Shown here: one piece after another, positions 12,016-24,372 of the stretch
Position numbering within the stretch: the stretch's first letter is position 1
Layout of the letters: every line of letters starts with the position of its first letter
Assembly: GCA_001632425.1 (NCBI GenBank)
Contig: KV425665.1
Coordinates: 4,465 to 66,309, forward strand
DNA: 61,845 nucleotides
Source: Neolentinus lepideus HHB14362 ss-1
Lineage: Eukaryota > Basidiomycota > Agaricomycetes > Gloeophyllales > Gloeophyllaceae
Direction: 5' to 3'
The notes under the pieces: generated by a model
The model's input: only the letters and a program-made list of their open reading frames with translations
Told to the model about the DNA's origin: nothing
Database searches by the model: none
Made by a program: the position numbers and the translations under genes

Positions 12016-12725
12016 CGTCTGGTGGTAGTGCAGGGCTGCCGCGTCGACGCGTCGCAGAGAGCATCGCTATGAGCCCCCGGCATAAGTGGGAGGATTATAA
12101 GGGCAAATTAATTACATTTGACGAGAGATCTGTCTCAACGGCCATAGCAGATTGGCAGCGGTTTGGCAGATCGCGCTAGGCCAGACAAGGAATATTTGAG
12201 ATCTAAGGAGAAGCTTTTAAGGTTCTATCCCCTATCCCTAAGAGACTCATTCCGCTCCATGAAATGCCGTCTTGACAACACTCACGTAAAACATAAATAG
12301 AAAATTACAAGTAACGTCTTTCACTGTGTGCATTAATCTCCAGCAGAAACGAGATATACTGGAACACCTATACCAATTCTCATTCATACCATTCTGGTGG
12401 TCAAAGGTACAATCAGAGTGACAATATTAATATCAATGCAGTCCAGAAAATGACTGATTCAATCTGATATAGACGCCACAAGCGCCCGTCCCGTGTTGCG
12501 AGGAGCACGCCATGCGAGGCCATGCGCTAGACAAATATTCCGGGTATTGGAAGCGCCGGTCAGGGGCACAGATATTGCCAGAAAACTATCGATGTATTAG
12601 GCCCTAGTCCAAATGAATGATCAAAGGTCAGGTATCAAGTATAAATATACGAGTCGTCCTTCGACTTTGTCCATATCCGTAGGGCGGCGTATATGTCCAA
12701 ACAACCAAAGTCTACCGTCTCCGTC
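12016..12725. other. intergenic; 3' flank of the aspartic protease and left end of the duplicated unit
   Basis: No gene seen. From about 12250 onward the sequence matches, with small deletions, the segment starting near 15550 (shared blocks such as gcagtccagaaaatgactgat and ccgggtattggaagcgccggt variants). This marks the left edge of the tandem duplication. Confidence 0.6.
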
Positions 12726-14472
12726 TCAGTTGGTCTCTGCAGTCGTATACGACGTGTTCGCGAACCCAACTCGCGAACCGGCGGTATCGAACACCGAGTA
12801 ATACCGCTCCAAGAACGCAAACCCGTTGATAAAGTCGAGCCCCGAGCCAGAGTTGGACCCAATATCGCTGAGGATGAGATAGATGCTGTCCGCAGTCCCA
12901 CCAATGGCGGAGTTCAGTGCACGGGGCCAGATCTGTGCGTTCGGCACGAGCTCGTATGAGACCTATGCACAAGGCCGAAGGTGAGGTGGCTGCTGGTGAA
13001 CGAAGGTAAGGAAGGTACGCACGCCATTAATGATGAAGTACAGCGACTGCAGATTCGCATACTGCGCGGCGGTAATCTTGTACAGCCCCGTCGCCGAATC
13101 GGACGTAGCCCCAGTCGCATTCACGTACGCGTTGAAAGCATCTATAAAAAAAAGGACCCTGATTACGGAGCTCAAGGAAGGTGCTTAAAGAAGGTCTTAC
13201 CAGTAGCGATCAGAACGAGCGTGGTGCCCGTGTCGACGATCCCGGCGGTCTCGGACAGGATCGTAGTTGAGCCGTATGAAATTGCTTGGTTGATGCCCCA
13301 ATAGTTGCTCGCTGACGAGGTCGTCGTGAGCGGTCTACAAAAAACCCCGTCAGCAGCCCTATTTATCTCATTCCACACACTAAATGAGGTACTGACGTGT
13401 AGTTTATCTCACCGACATACTTGCTCGAGTCCGTTCCGCCAAAGGTGAGTTCGCCGTTGGTCACGTTCGCCTGGTTCGTCGGCTGGAAGTACACGGAGAC
13501 CTCGTGCGCACCGATAACGCCCTGCGTGAAGAGGTTGTCCGTCACTGTCGGGATGGTGGAGGTGACGCTCGGGATAAGTGTGCCCTCCGTGAGGTCTACA
13601 GGGCCGATGCTTGACAATCAGAGAGAATCATATTAGTATCAGTCACTCAGATCCGAGGCGAAGGGACAGGACGCGCACCCAAGAATCCCGTCGACACCAC
13701 TGAAGCCCTCCGAATAGAACGCCGCACCGACGGACTGGTTCTCGATCGTGAGCCCGTCCCCGAGGGAGACGAGGTCGGTCACTTCCTGGCCTACAAGAGC
13801 ACCAGCATGTCAATCCACTTCTCTCCATTTTCTCACCGCCGTTTTTGCGTACCTTCGAAATTACCGGAACCATAAGTGACTGACTAAGGGTGACGGTGTG
13901 AGGGGAAGCGAGGGAGGAAAATAAATGTGGTACGTACCACGATGTTGAGCGTGTCCTTTGTGGTGCTGGTGCGTGCGTATGCTGTGCCGGCTCCTGCCCA
14001 AGTGTTCGAGCTTCCGGTGTCAATGATTAATGAGTCTGTTATGAGAATGGAGCAAGGCATAATCAGTATCATCAGCGTGATTTAGAACATGATTGCAGAG
14101 ACGTACAGGTGGTAGCTGGGCTGCCAATAGCAACCTATTCATTATCATACATCTATGTTAATATCATCATATCTCGAGTAGAATAGAACAAACTATGCGA
14201 GTGCTCACCGGTGCAACATAAGTAACCCCTTGGTTCTCCACCGGCTCGCTCCCTGCTCGCTTCCCCTGATGCCCCTGACCGAGCGCACGCGCCTTCAGCT
14301 GCTTCGCGCGCGCCTGGTCAGCCTTGACGATCTGGGCGACGCCAGTGACGTTGACGCGCTTCGCGATGGGGAGGGAGACCAGCGTGTGCGCATCCCGGGC
14401 TACGGTCAAAGGAGTGGCGGACACGGAGAGCGCGAGGAGGAGCGTAAGCAGGATGGGGAAGGACGGCGCCAT
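12726..14472 (-). CDS. secreted aspartic protease, family A1 (polyporopepsin-like)
   Basis: A pepsin-fold endopeptidase, probably extracellular. The start at 14472 gives a signal peptide (MAPSFPILLTLLLALSVSAT) and a propeptide rich in Lys/Arg (to about residue 75). The mature part begins near VENQGVTYVAP and continues VAIGSPATT. The first active-site motif is LIIDTGSSNTW and the second is GIVDTGTTLVLI, so both catalytic Asp residues are present. Other family blocks: GFSGVDGILGIGPVDLT, TDNLFTQGVIGAHEVSVYF, GELTFGGTDSSKYVGEI, and the C-terminal LERYYSVFDTAGSRVGFA. There are about eight short introns. The gene lies alone on the minus strand, inside a tandem duplication, and faces away from DUS1. 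Confidence 0.92.
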
Positions 14473-14522
14473 TGTGCAGATCGAAGGGCTGGAGGGGCGA
14501 GGGAAGGTGAGATAAGGAAGAG

Positions 14523-14530
14523 ATTAAATA
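14523..14530 (-). promoter_or_regulatory. TATA-like box of the aspartic protease
   Basis: On the minus strand the sequence reads tatttaat about 50 bp before the start codon at 14472, a plausible core promoter position for a short 5' leader. It is read from the sequence only. Confidence 0.4.
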
Positions 14531-15544
14531 GGGGACGTGAGGGAAGAGGATGCACAAGCGAAGGATGATAACATGATGCTCGGCGGAACCGACGAAGGTC
14601 GTCCGCCGAATTCCATCAGGTAGCAGCTCGATGAAACCTCGGCGGTAAATAGGACTATGAGCATGAATGAGAAGAAGGGAAGCGGCGAACGGCGGAAGGT
14701 ATAGGCGTCACGTGCTGGAATGGCACATGGTGCCACTCTGCATGAATGGGAACGGACAAGGACGATGGACGGTACCATGCTGAGTAGAAGGTTTCCATCG
14801 CACTTGGCGTAGGAGGCGAGGAGCACGTCACAAAGTCGCAGGAGTTAGGCGAGCCAGAAGTTGATGATGGGAAAGGCTCAGCTGGAATCAAGTACTGTGC
14901 GTCACCGGCTCACACACTGATAGCAAGAGCTAAACGGGCGTCTAGCGATCATTCATGGACCTCTTTTGAAGGACGCGTCCAGATGAGCCGCAGTTATTGA
15001 CGTTTCGAGGATGGTGCTTTGCTCTCACTCTGGCAAGCAATGGACCAGTGACCAGAAAGGCACTGATGCTTGTCCGGCTGAAGGGTGATATCGAGGCGCC
15101 ATTTAACCGTGTCATGTCGTAGGTATTTTCGTCATCTGCATTGCAGATAGACAATGGATGACTAGATTCACGCCATAACGATACATATGGTACGTAGATC
15201 AGCTTGTGTCACTAGGAGCAAATAAGGACACGGACACTCAGCGACTGGAGCCACCTCTTGTCCGCCCAGGTAGATGTGTAACGGTAGAATGTATCACGGT
15301 TTATCTTTCGAGATAGGTAAAGTATAGCAATCGTTAGAACAAATATTCCATCAAACAAGCATCAGATAATTTTCAAGACAGACAGGAGCGCAATATTAAT
15401 GTGGCGATTGTTGCCAAACAGCAGCAGACAATCCTCGCCATTCGGTACTCCTGCTCGCAGACCAGGATTTTCCCTTCCGAAAATTCAACGCTCGTCCGGC
15501 GCTCTACATGCTTGTAACTTTCTTCTCCAAAGGGATGCTTTACG

Positions 15545-17190
15545 AGCTCTCCATAAAATACCGTCCTGACAACATCCACCCAAGTGACGTCTTTCAACGT
15601 GTTCAATCTCAAGCGTAACACTTACACAGCATTTTCATCTACGGTACCATTCTGATGGTCAAGCAGGTACAATCAGTAATCAGAGAAACGGTACAGTCCA
15701 GAAAATGACTGATCCAAGGATAGTGTTGCGACACCATCTCACCGCGATGGACAAATATTTCGGGTATTGTAAGCGCCGGTGAGCGGGATAGAGCCACAGA
15801 TCTTGCCAAAAAACTATCTATGTATCAGAGTGTAATGTGTCGTCCTCTCCCGAGAACGGCGTACACGTTCAAACAACCGTCTCCTTCGTCTCAGTTGGTC
15901 ACTGCAGTCGCATACGACGCGTTTGCGAGCCCACGCGAACCGGCAGTATCGAACACGGAATAATAACGCTCCAAAAACGCAAACCCGTTGATAAAGTCGA
16001 GCCCCGAGGCAGAGTTGAACCCAATGTCGCCGACGATGAGATAGATGCTGTCCGTGGTCCCATTAATGGCGGAGTTCAATGCGCGAGGCCAGATCTGCGC
16101 GTTCGGCACGAGCCCGTAGAAGACCTGCATAGAAGCCCGATGGTGAGGTGGCTTGTGGTAAACGAAAGGATGGAAAGTATGCACGCCATTAATGATGAAG
16201 TACAGCGAGGGCAGCAGCTAGATGAAGCTTTGGTGATAAATAGAGCTTAACCTGCTATGAGGATGGATGAGAAGAAGGGAAGCGTCGAGCGGTGGAAGAT
16301 ATAGACGTTAAGTGTTGGAATGGTATCAGGTGAGGGAGACACTGTGTGAATGAGAATGGAAGAGGGCGGTGGACAGTATTATGCTGGAGTATAAGTTTGA
16401 GAGAGCTCCGTTGCAATCGACGTAGGAGGCGAGGAGCACGTCCAAAAATCGAAGGATTAGGCGAGTCGCAAGTCGAAGATGATGATAAAGGATCACCTGC
16501 AATCAAGTACTGTGCGTCACCAACCTCCCACACTAATAGCACGAACTTACACCAGATGGGCGTCTAGCGATCATTCATGGCTTCAGTGGTACCTCGTCCG
16601 GAGGACGCGTCTAGATGAGGGGAAGTCATTGATATATCGAGAATGACGCTTCGCTCCGAGTCCAGTGTCCACTTTGGCAAGCGATGAACAATACTACTTG
16701 AGGCCAGGATCGAGTGACCAAAAAAGACACTGACGCTTGTCTGGCTAAGGTAATAGCGAGTTGCCATTAAACCGCACAATGTCATATGTATTCTCTCTAG
16801 CTGCCTTGGAGATAGACAATGGAAGACTGCAGAGGATCTCATTACACCAGAACTCTCTGAAGTCTCCCACCTTTGTTTCGTCGAGGTGAATGTGTAGCGG
16901 CATAGTGTCTCGAGGTTTGATCTTTCGAGACAGATGAAGTATAACAATCGTTAGAGCAAGTCATCAATCAAACAAGCACCAGATACATCTCAAGATAGGA
17001 GCTTACAACGGTGTTTGGCACTATCATAGCACGACAGACAGAATGATGGCGTCCGCGTCCGAGTGCGACTGTGGCGATCGCGGCCAATCAGAAGCAAACA
17101 ATATTCGCCACTCGGTGCTCCTGCTTGCAGACCAGAATCTTTCCTTCCAAAAATTCAACACCTCATCCAGCGCTCTACGCGCTCTCCTTT
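15545..17190. repeat. tandem duplication, unit B (protease deleted)
   Basis: This unit repeats the 3' flank (15550-15840), the last coding exon (15891-16206) and the upstream region (16210-17190) of unit A. Everything between the counterparts of about 13045 and 14625 is missing, roughly 1.6 kb. The right end runs into the 5' region of DUS1, so the ancestral duplication spanned protease plus the shared protease/DUS1 intergenic region. Confidence 0.7.
15891..16206 (-). pseudogene. 3' remnant of a duplicated aspartic protease
   Basis: The translation matches the C-terminus of the intact protease at 12726-13040: LVPNAQIWPRALNSAI, DSIYLIVGDIGFNSASGLDF and GFAFLERYYSVFDTAGS, ending just before TN and the stop. 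One residue is lost in the GSRVGFA block (GSRGLA). Both active-site regions, the signal peptide and the start are absent. Upstream of 16206 the sequence jumps straight into promoter sequence homologous to 14625 onward. It cannot make a protease. Confidence 0.88.
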
Positions 17191-17215
17191 CGTTAACCCC
17201 CTCTTCAAACTTGCG

Positions 17216-18993
17216 ATGACTTCCCTCACTCTCGACCGTGACGGTTCGCAAACTGGCCCTCGCCGAAAGCTTGCAGGGTACGACTTTTACCGGGAGGTGC
17301 TTGGGAGCCCGAAATACGTAGTAGCGCCGATGGTTGATCAAAGCGAGTTGGTATGTATCGATACATCTACAGAGAGGCTGTCCATTATGATGAAGTGGCT
17401 GCTCGATAGGCATGGAGGAAGCTGTCGCGGCGGTACGGGGCACAAGTGAGTGAGCGCCCGTATGCGCATCCAGACAGAAATTCTGAAGACTGAGTGGAGA
17501 CGTATAGCTGGTCTACACACCTATGATCAACGCCAAAGTACGTCTCCTTCTCTTTATTCTCGCCCTCCAATCCTGACCATCCATTAGATGTTCGCAAACG
17601 AGAAACCAAAAGGCTCAAAGTCCTTCCGCGAAAATAACTTCAATCTCGCCTTCGGAGAGGAGGGAGGGCCCGAAGACCGGCCGCTCATCATCCAGTTCTG
17701 CGCCAACGACCCTGACCAGCTGCTCGCGTCTGCGCTCGCGCTGCAAGATCACTGCGATGCCGTCGACATCAATCTCGGGTGCCCGCAGGATATTGCGAAG
17801 AAGGGGCGATATGGGAGCTGGCTTCAGGATGATTGGGACTTGATATATAAGCTCAGTACGTATTCGAACATTTTTTCCCAATTCGAGGGCACCGCGACGT
17901 TGTGCCCAGCTAATGTCTGCTGACTGCAGTCAACACCTTACACAAGAACCTTTCCGTCCCAGTCACTGCCAAGTTCCGAGTCTTTCCAACGATCGAGAAG
18001 ACTGTCGAGTACGCAAAGATGTTGGAAAGGGCCGGTGCACAAATACTTACATGTCACGGGCGGACGCGCGAGCAGCGGGGGCACAACTCGGTAAGCTAGG
18101 CCCACTAAGCCCATCCATCCATTCTTCCACCTCTTTTGTCGGATCACGTCTCTGGTCACTGACAAGCATCGCTTCCGGCCGAACAGGGCCTCGCAGACTG
18201 GGACAAGATCCGCGCAGTAAAACAGGCCGTCTCCGTTCCCGTCTTCGCGAATGGCAATATCCTCTTCCACTCCGACATCACGCGGTGCCTCCGCGAGACG
18301 GGATGCGACGCCGTCATGAGCGCCGAGGGCAACCTCTACAACCCCATGCTATTCCTGCCCTCTCCCGCAGTCGCTTCCTCCTCCCCTTCCTCCGATGCGG
18401 TATCCCAAGCGCTGTCTGTGAGGTATAAACCCCACTACGAGCTCGCTCTCGAGTACCTCGACATTGTCGCCGCCCAGAAGACGCGCACGGCATTCAGCGC
18501 GATTAAGGGACACCTCTTTAAGCTCATGCGGCCGGCCTTGGCACGGGAGAAAGATTTAAGAGAGAAGATGGGCAAGATCCGGAGGGAGCAGCTGGAGGAG
18601 TACCGGGCGGTGGTGCTGGAGATGAAGACGAGGATGGAGGTGAGTTGACATTCTCGGCTAGGCGAATGAGCGGTGGGGTGCTCATGATGGGGCGTGTAGA
18701 GAGATATGGCTGCGGTGGGAGAGAAGCTGCTGGAAGAGCTCGTCATAATAGAAGAGGGCACGGGCCTGCCGGTCCTCCCGCACTGGCTTGCGCAGCCATA
18801 TTGGCGGCCTTTGCCGCAGCCCAAGGATGCCGCCGCGAAAATTGAGCCCGAGTCCACGGCGGCTGCGAGTAAGAGGCGGTTGGACGAGGCAGTAAGCGAG
18901 CCGGAGGGAGAGGAGGAGAGCAAGAAGGCGAGGACTATGCCGGGTGTAGCCGTGGAAGGCGATTCGCTGCCTGTAAATGTGATCTTGGCATAG
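17216..18993 (+). CDS. DUS1: tRNA-dihydrouridine synthase 1
   Basis: A flavoenzyme that reduces uridines 16/17 in the D-loop of tRNAs. The start at 17216 gives [17 protein letters not shown] and then [20 protein letters not shown], the FMN-binding TIM-barrel entry. Following exons give [52 protein letters not shown] and the catalytic-cysteine block [17 protein letters not shown], then YGSWLQ. Further blocks are [52 protein letters not shown] and [10 protein letters not shown]. The C-terminal extension (18690-18993) is Lys/Glu-rich ([20 protein letters not shown]) and may be a nuclear or RNA-binding tail. Five or six introns. The upstream region was duplicated with the neighbouring protease. 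Confidence 0.93.
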
Positions 18994-20788
18994 AGGTATA
19001 TGATATTTTTCTCGGTCTAAAGACTATTTTAGCGGTGATACGGTGCGGATGTTGGATGTGGAGGTGAGAGCGTATCCTCGTCAGAGCTTATGCGTTTACA
19101 TGTTGATCTTGATTTGGACTTAGGTGCTTAGACTGTTCTCTGTCGCTGCACTCGTGCTCTTAGTGGTGGCTCTTTTCAACGTTTAGTGTCAGGTCCAGTT
19201 GCTCGTTATTGATGCATGCTGCTCATGAAACAAGCCTTCATCGCGTCTATCTGCTAGGTCCTGTTATCTGTTGGTCTTTCTAGCTCGATGATTGTTGCGC
19301 TCCATCAAGTTATGATGCCTCTTGCGATGGTCGTTCGTCTTTACCTTGCTGACCGATCATTTACTCTCGCAAGCGCGTGAACTCGCAGACGCCCTTCCTT
19401 TACACAGAAATATGTCTGTCTACGATACTGTGTTGCTCAGAGAGCGATGTACCGCAGTTGGTTTGACTTGGTGGATCCCGATTTCTACCTAGTACAAGAC
19501 TTTGGAGCATGCAATCATGGAGGTTAGAGAACGCCTTGAGGTGTAATCTACTCTCGACAGGTTTCTCTCAGATCTTCTCTGTTCCTGGCAGCTGTCTTTG
19601 AAGTATGTGTCGATCTAGAGTCTAGGGCATCAAGTCGTCTTTTGAGCATGGGCTACCCATAATTTCCATTGCAGCGCATCTTGCCTCGGACGATTGATGC
19701 CTCGTATAAAGGAGCATATACGGTCAGTCGGACTTGACAAGTTTTGTATACAATTCCTACGGTGCGCGTATCCGACGAACGCTGTATTCCTTTCAGTGGC
19801 AACACAGCAAAATTCTGAAGATGTCGATCTAATCTAGTCTGTCAATGCCCATCAGCAGTGTCGTCCGCTCTGGGCCCTTTCTACCTGATTTTGATTATCG
19901 GCTTGTTGTTGGGGCAGCGTCCGTCTCGAACCTGCTCTATTAATTGCTTTGTCCGATGTTGCAAGATACTCCGGCCAGTGTGTCGTTTCCGCGCCACATA
20001 TGTGCGATGTCCTGCTCAAATGCAACAGAACTATAGACCTGTTGTATCTGGGCGAGACACCCTATCTTCTTCGTTGGAAGTTGGACCAAGTGTGGGCGCT
20101 GACTGGCGAAGGAGACTTCGCCGAGATTGTCTCTGCGCAGGTTGTCTGCGCCCTGGAAAGCTCCTTGGGTGTAAGCATCCACAGTTTAGGTCCAGTATCA
20201 AGGGCTCTGCTACGTCCGCCGCCTTCTGTCAAGCCGCCTTTGCGTTGTGCTGCATCTTCCTTCTGTCAAGCAGAACGTACACTCTCCTTATTGACTTGAA
20301 TTGATTCAATGCGAATAGACCAGGTTGATCCAGGGTGCGTAGATAATCCTCTATTGCATGTCGATGCGTGGCTGGCTGGCTGGCCACGCCGTATCCCTTA
20401 AACTACGCTGTTACGGTTCTCTGTCTCAATAGTCTCTTGTTCCTTTACGTCGTCTATGTTATCACTTACTCTCTTTGCATTTGGCCGTCCTTCGTAGCAC
20501 TTCTTCTCCTAGTGTTGAATCTTTGTGCTCATTTCGCACTACGTCATACTCTTGAAGTTGGACGGCGTCGTACTTCACAACGTGCCAAGAGAGCCCGAGG
20601 GAATGGCTGTCTCGAGGGCTTTACGTGAGTTGTACACAAATGTACGTACGTACACGGGGATCAAAACTCTGCAGATCAACGTTCGTCAGATACGCGTTGA
20701 GCTTGCCTTCAGACTCTTCACCTGGTCTGCGACTGGGGCAACTGCAACACAAGTAAGTTTGAACGATCTACTTCTTTCCTGATCTGCT
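18994..20788. other. 1.8 kb gap without a confident gene; contains a dispersed repeat
   Basis: No conserved protein is recognisable. The stretch is pyrimidine-rich on the plus strand. A segment at about 19990-20175 is related to sequences at 34790-34975 and 35235-35425. Just before the next gene, at 20545-20630, a frame reads LKLDGVVLHNVPREPEGM, which might be an upstream exon of the acidic protein, but I cannot connect it. Confidence 0.4.
19990..20175 (+). repeat. dispersed degenerate repeat, copy 1
   Basis: Shares with the reverse strand of 34790-34975 the blocks atgcaacagaactatagacc, ctgttgtatctgggc, gcgaaggagactt and ctgcgccctgg in the same order. The most related frame reads CNRTIDLLYLGETPY here and CNRNIDLLYLGKRPY there. 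Origin unknown; it may be a piece of an old element. Confidence 0.6.
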
Positions 20789-21589
20789 TTGTGGGCGCCA
20801 GTGCCTGATCATCTGTCAGTGGCCGAAGCCAAAAGCCGCAAGCGCGCTCTAAGCGCAACCGAAAACAAGTCGCCGAAAGGCAAAAAGTCGAAGGCCTCTG
20901 AGGACGGAGGGGAAACTACCGATGCTAAAGAGCTCAGCGCGATTAAGGAGCCAGATGCTTCGAAGACCACAGCAGACGGCTCGCTCGACCTCCTTCGCTA
21001 CCCGCTCACGGCCCTTCCCGATCCTGCAATATTCTACCTGTGGGCGGACGCCGCCAGCAGCTTCATCTCCGGCGACGGACTAGGCGACTCCCCCATTTTC
21101 CGGTTGAAATCGCAGATCATCGAGGCGTACGAGAAGAAGAAGCAGCAGCAGGACGAAAATGAAGACGAGGAAGCAGATGAGTCAGATTGGTTGGACGGGG
21201 TGGTGAGTTATGAAGCAGAAGGCGAAGAGGGTGAAGTCGATGAAGATGACGAGGAGGGCGAGGAGGTTGAGGCTAGTGGAACATGCAGAAAGCTGCTCGC
21301 AAAAGAATACAAGCGCAAATCCAAGGAGGCCGACAAACTCGCTGAGGAGATGAAGGAAAAGAAAGGTATCGACCAGTACGGATGGTTGTGGGAGATCACC
21401 GTTACGCGCTCAGAGCCCGAGGGCGACGTGCCAAAGATGAAGATGACGATGACAAGACCATACGGGCTGACGGCTGAGGATGAAGTTCCGAACATGACAT
21501 TGTGGGTCAAGGATGTGGAGGTGGCGGATGTGAACGGGCACCAGATGATGGACGAGATGACAGATGAACTGGCGAGTCAGGAATACTAG
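20789..21589 (+). CDS. acidic protein of unknown function
   Basis: A single open frame of 266 residues; I do not recognise a family. The N-terminal 60 residues are Lys/Ser-rich with a possible bipartite nuclear signal (KSRKRALSATENKSPKGKKS). A more structured segment follows (LRYPLTALPDPAIFYLWADA). The middle is strongly acidic (EGEEGEVDEDDEEGEEVEA), followed by a Lys/Glu helix (AKEYKRKSKEADKLAEEMKE) and a C-terminal part with WLWEITVTRSEPEGD. The first codon of the open frame (20789) lies directly after a possible splice acceptor region, so the true start may be in an upstream exon. A nuclear or histone/chaperone-type role is only a guess from composition. Confidence 0.55.
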   Translation: MWAPVPDHLSVAEAKSRKRALSATENKSPKGKKSKASEDGGETTDAKELSAIKEPDASKTTADGSLDLLRYPLTALPDPAIFYLWADAASSFISGDGLGDSPIFRLKSQIIEAYEKKKQQQDENEDEEADESDWLDGVVSYEAEGEEGEVDEDDEEGEEVEASGTCRKLLAKEYKRKSKEADKLAEEMKEKKGIDQYGWLWEITVTRSEPEGDVPKMKMTMTRPYGLTAEDEVPNMTLWVKDVEVADVNGHQMMDEMTDELASQEY

Positions 21590-22449
21590 TTAATTTCCAG
21601 TAGCACGTACAGGAGGGTTTCAGGAGCAAGCAGTTCTATGATATCCGAGTCTGAGTCCGCTATATTTTAATGTTCGAGTGCGAGTGTATGATTGTTCCCG
21701 ACAGATATGAATGCAACATACCAGGAGGGGAGAGGACATGCCGTTGTTGGATGCCACTCCGCTTCTGCACTATTCACGGCCTGCGCTTTTCTGATTAGAG
21801 TGCAAAGGGGCACGAGCATCAAGACGACATTATGGTAGCACCGGACATCATGCGCATATCTGTTGAGAAGACTGTTGGCGTAGACGTTTCGTTTTCCGAT
21901 AGCCTCTTTCGGCAATGTCAGTTCGTGTCTCTGTGCACTGGTCCGCTCTTCACAGGGACGCCTTCTCTGAAATATATATAATAATATATCATTGACCGCG
22001 TTCTTTGTCTTCCTTGTGGCTATGACCGACGTGCATCTGGACCAACCTTGGACCTAGACAGACCGAGCATACACCGAGCCGCGCTGTTTGACTAAGTCAC
22101 CTGGAGCACACTCGATTCGTTTAGGTGAGGTCAGTCGTCGAAACTTTCAGAACATATCCTCACTCTGCGCTGGTGTGCAAGGTCCTGACGAAAGACGTTC
22201 CGCATTTTGGAGATTTCTATGTATCCGCTGAACTTTGACCAGTGCTAGAGCTAGTCCAGGGCAAGCCAGGGTACTGCGACTATGTAGGAGAGGCGACGAC
22301 CAGATGTTTCGAGGTGCAAGCACTAGAGTGGGTCGGAGCACGTGCAAAGAGATAAGATTGAAGAAAAGACGCGTCCCGCCGCAAAATCCGCAATCCCTTC
22401 CACCGCCCACCACTCTGCCATCGATTCCCTCTTCTCTGCTCTGTACAAC
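21590..22449. other. intergenic, upstream region of phosphoglycerate mutase
   Basis: Contains an AT-rich patch (21971-21992, alternating t and a) and a pyrimidine/C-rich run (22390-22440) leading to the mutase start. I see no supported gene. Confidence 0.5.
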
Positions 22450-24372
22450 ATGGTCGAGGTGAAAAACAAGGTCTGCTTGATGTAAGCGAGCGTTCTCGTG
22501 CTGGGGCGGGGAGCTGATGCGGAATGGCAGCGTCCACGATGGGTGGGGCATCGCGCCCGAGAAGGGCATGAAGGGCGACGCCATCGACGCCGGCGACACG
22601 ACGAATATGGACAAGATCGCCAAGGAGCACAGCTACCGCACCTTGCACGCCCACGGCATTGCCGTCGGGCTCAGCGACGGGCTGATGGGCAACTCTGAAG
22701 TCGGGTCCGTCTCTTTCGTTTCGTTGCGTATCCGGGGCTGATGGAGGTGTCAGGCATCTGAATATCGGTGCTGGGCGGATCGTGTGGCAGGACATTGTCA
22801 AGATCGATGTCTCGATTAAGAAGAGGCAGTTTCACAAGGAGGATAAGATTGTTGCGAGTTTCAAGCGGGCTAAGGAGGGCAACGGGAGGCTGCACCTCCT
22901 GGGTTTGGTGCGTCGCCATATCCGGCCAACTCTATTCACTACTTAGTGCTACGCTAGGTCTCCGACGGCGGTGTGCACTCGCATATCAACCACCTTTTCG
23001 CGCTGCTCGAGACCGCAAAAGAGGTCGGCGTCCCGCACGTGTACGTCCACTTTTTCGGCGACGGGCGCGACACCGCGCCGCGCTCGGCGGCCAAGTACGC
23101 GGGGCAGCTACTCGAGTTTATGCGCGCGGAGGAGTACGGCGAGGTCGCGACGGTCGTGGGCCGGTACTACGCGATGGACCGTGATAAGCGCTGGGAGCGG
23201 GTGAAGGTCGCCGTCGAGGGGCTCGTGAACGGCGTGGGCGAGGAGGGGAGGGATGTCGTGAAGGCGATTGAGGAGAGGTATAAGAGGGATGAGACGGATG
23301 AGTTTTTGAAGCCGATCATTGTGAATGGGGAGGCGGGCAGGATTAAGGGTGAGCGCTGTGGGATCGTGTGCGTGTGCGTTGTTGACTGGGCGGGTAGAGG
23401 GCGATACGCTGTTCTTCTTCAACTACCGCTCGGATCGGGTCCGCGAGATCACTACCGTCTTTGGGCTACCTGACAAGCCAATTGACACCAAGATCCCGGA
23501 GAACCTCGTGAGCTAGCCCTAGTTCGTACACATTCTCGCTATCTAACCTCCACCCCTTTCAGCACATCACCACCATGTCGCGGTACAACGCGGACTTTCC
23601 CTTCCCGGTCGCCTTCCCGCCGCAGGCGATGACGAACGTGCTCGCCGAGTGGCTCGCAAAGCAGGGCGTGCGGCAGGCGCACGTCGCGGAGACGGAGAAG
23701 TACGCGCACGTCACGTTCTTTTTCAACGGCGGCGTGGAGAAGCAGTTTGAGAAGGAGGAGCGGTTTATGATTCCGAGCCCGAAGGTGCCGACGTACGATA
23801 AGCAGCCGGAGATGAGCGTGCAGAGCGTGGCGGATAAGGTGGCAGAGCTGGTGAAGGGCGGGGAGTATGAGTTTGTGATGTGCAACTTTGCGCCGCCGGA
23901 TATGGTGCGCCGTTCCTCATGGGTCTTGGATTACAATATATTAAAACTTTTCCCTTTTCTTAGGTTGGACATACGGGCGTGTACGATGCGGCGGTCAAGG
24001 CGATTGGAGCGACGGACATGGCGGTCGCGACGGTGTATGCGGCGTGCGAGGCGGCGGGGTACGTGCTGCTCATCACGGCGGATCACGGGAACGCGGAGCA
24101 GATGTTGAACCCCGATACGGGCGCGCCGCACACGGCACACACGACGAACCCCGTGCCGTTCATCATGACGGGCGGGGACGGGCTGAAGTTCAGCGCTGAT
24201 AAGGAAGATGCGGAAGGGGAGGAGGGTGCGCTGGCGGATGTGGCGCCGACGGTACTGGATGTGATGGGGCTGCCGCAGCCGGAAGGTGAGCTGCACTTTT
24301 TTTTTGGGTGGGTTGTGGATGCTGACTTGAGTTGGGGTAGAAATGTCGGGGCGGTCGTTGCTCGCTCACTGA
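22450..24372 (+). CDS. gpmI: 2,3-bisphosphoglycerate-independent phosphoglycerate mutase
   Basis: A glycolytic/gluconeogenic enzyme interconverting 3- and 2-phosphoglycerate, of the alkaline-phosphatase superfamily with two metal ions. The start at 22450 gives MVEVKNKVCLIVHDGWG after one splice. The nucleophile serine lies in GLMGNSEVGHLNIGAGR. Other blocks are [121 protein letters not shown] and PVPFIMTGG. It ends EEMSGRSLLAH after a small last exon. Seven or so exons and about 540 residues, the usual size. All metal and substrate motifs appear intact. The third base is strongly G/C-biased, like MAU2 next to it. Confidence 0.95.

Larger units (their letters stand above)
12250..15515. repeat. 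tandem duplication, unit A (intact protease)
   Basis: This unit contains the 3' flank, the whole aspartic protease gene and its upstream region. The upstream part ends in a block (15405-15510) resembling the 5' region of DUS1 at 17075-17185. Unit B to the right repeats the two ends but lacks the middle. Confidence 0.7.
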
